From NCBI GenBank assembly GCA_003501385.1, contig DNPN01000254.1, positions 1-5,816 of the forward strand: 5,816 nucleotides of DNA, in the 5' to 3' direction. This DNA is from Rhizobium sp. (GTDB lineage Bacteria > Pseudomonadota > Alphaproteobacteria > Rhizobiales > Rhizobiaceae). The notes beneath the pieces are model-generated. The model was given only the letters and a program-made list of their open reading frames with translations, was not told the DNA's origin and made no database searches. Of this stretch, positions 5,728 through 5,816 are shown in pieces (the stretch's first letter is position 1; each line of letters opens with the position of its first letter). A program made the position numbers and the translations under genes.

Positions 5728-5736
5728 TTGAACAAT
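5724..5736. repeat. 13-bp perfect palindrome overlapping the hairpin
   Basis: ATTGTT-G-AACAAT is fully symmetric. Its left half shares 5724-5727 with the right arm of the hairpin above. The octamer GCATTGTT that starts it (5722-5729) recurs at 5798-5805 within the operator-like block at the right edge. It may be a protein-binding site; which protein is unknown. Confidence 0.6.
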
Positions 5737-5773
5737 CATCCATTAGCGACACAAAGACCAGACTTGCGACATT

Positions 5774-5816
5774 TGCATGCCTCCCATGCACAAAAAAGCA
5801 TTGTTCACTGCACAAA
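5774..5816 (+). promoter_or_regulatory. LysR-type operator-like motif at the right edge (candidate VtlR/LsrB site)
   Basis: TGCAT (5774-5778) and ATGCA (5786-5790) form a 5-7-5 inverted repeat that meets the T-N11-A rule of LysR boxes (T5774/A5786 and T5778/A5790). TGCACAAA then occurs twice, at 5787-5794 and 5809-5816, 22 bp apart (about two helical turns). TTGTTC (5801-5806) may be a -35; the -10 would fall outside the window. From memory, similar TTGCAT...CATGCA...TGCACAA blocks precede DUF1127 genes and other VtlR targets in Rhizobiales. The regulated gene is not in view. Confidence 0.55.

Noticed and set aside
1..5816. CRISPR array, tRNA, rRNA, insertion sequence or prophage genes
   Set aside because: No regularly spaced repeats, no tRNA-like fold, and no transposase or integrase motifs were seen in any frame.

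Overview
The window is ordinary chromosomal DNA of an alphaproteobacterium, most likely a member of the Rhizobiaceae (Agrobacterium/Allorhizobium/Rhizobium-like). The evidence is the gene order carB, greA, an lpsB/lpcC-type LPS-core glycosyltransferase, an Lrp/AsnC regulator, trxB and a VtlR/LsrB-type LysR regulator. As I remember it, this order is also found in Sinorhizobium meliloti and Agrobacterium. The protein sequences look rhizobial and the coding sequence is moderately GC-rich. I ran no database search.

Layout: 1-1167 is the 3' third of carB, cut by the left edge, followed by a strong intrinsic terminator (1194-1229). The 1230-1511 gap has no gene but is full of structure: a RIME-like imperfect repeat (1246-1290), a perfect 19-bp-arm inverted repeat (1305-1345), a -10-like element, and a leader hairpin with a U-rich tail just before greA. 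greA (1512-1988) and the glycosyltransferase (2002-3060) lie 13 nt apart and are probably co-transcribed. The glycosyltransferase converges on an lrp-family gene (3057-3524, minus strand), and the two stop codons overlap. A divergent intergenic region (3525-3757) holds candidate promoters for lrp and trxB with an inverted repeat between them. trxB (3758-4732) is followed after 4 nt by the LysR gene (4737-5654). The last 162 nt are non-coding and hold a hairpin, a 13-bp palindrome and a LysR-type operator-like motif at the right edge.

Function: the left part is housekeeping (carbamoyl phosphate synthesis, transcript cleavage, LPS core assembly). The right part couples thioredoxin reduction to a LysR regulator whose orthologues control envelope, symbiosis/virulence, redox and small-RNA genes. 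The operator-like motif at the right edge suggests that the next gene, outside the window, is a target of that regulator, possibly an AbcR small RNA or a DUF1127 small protein.

I found no wholly new system. The non-coding structures are the best targets: the greA leader, the composite repeat, the lrp/trxB intergenic repeat and the right-edge operator.
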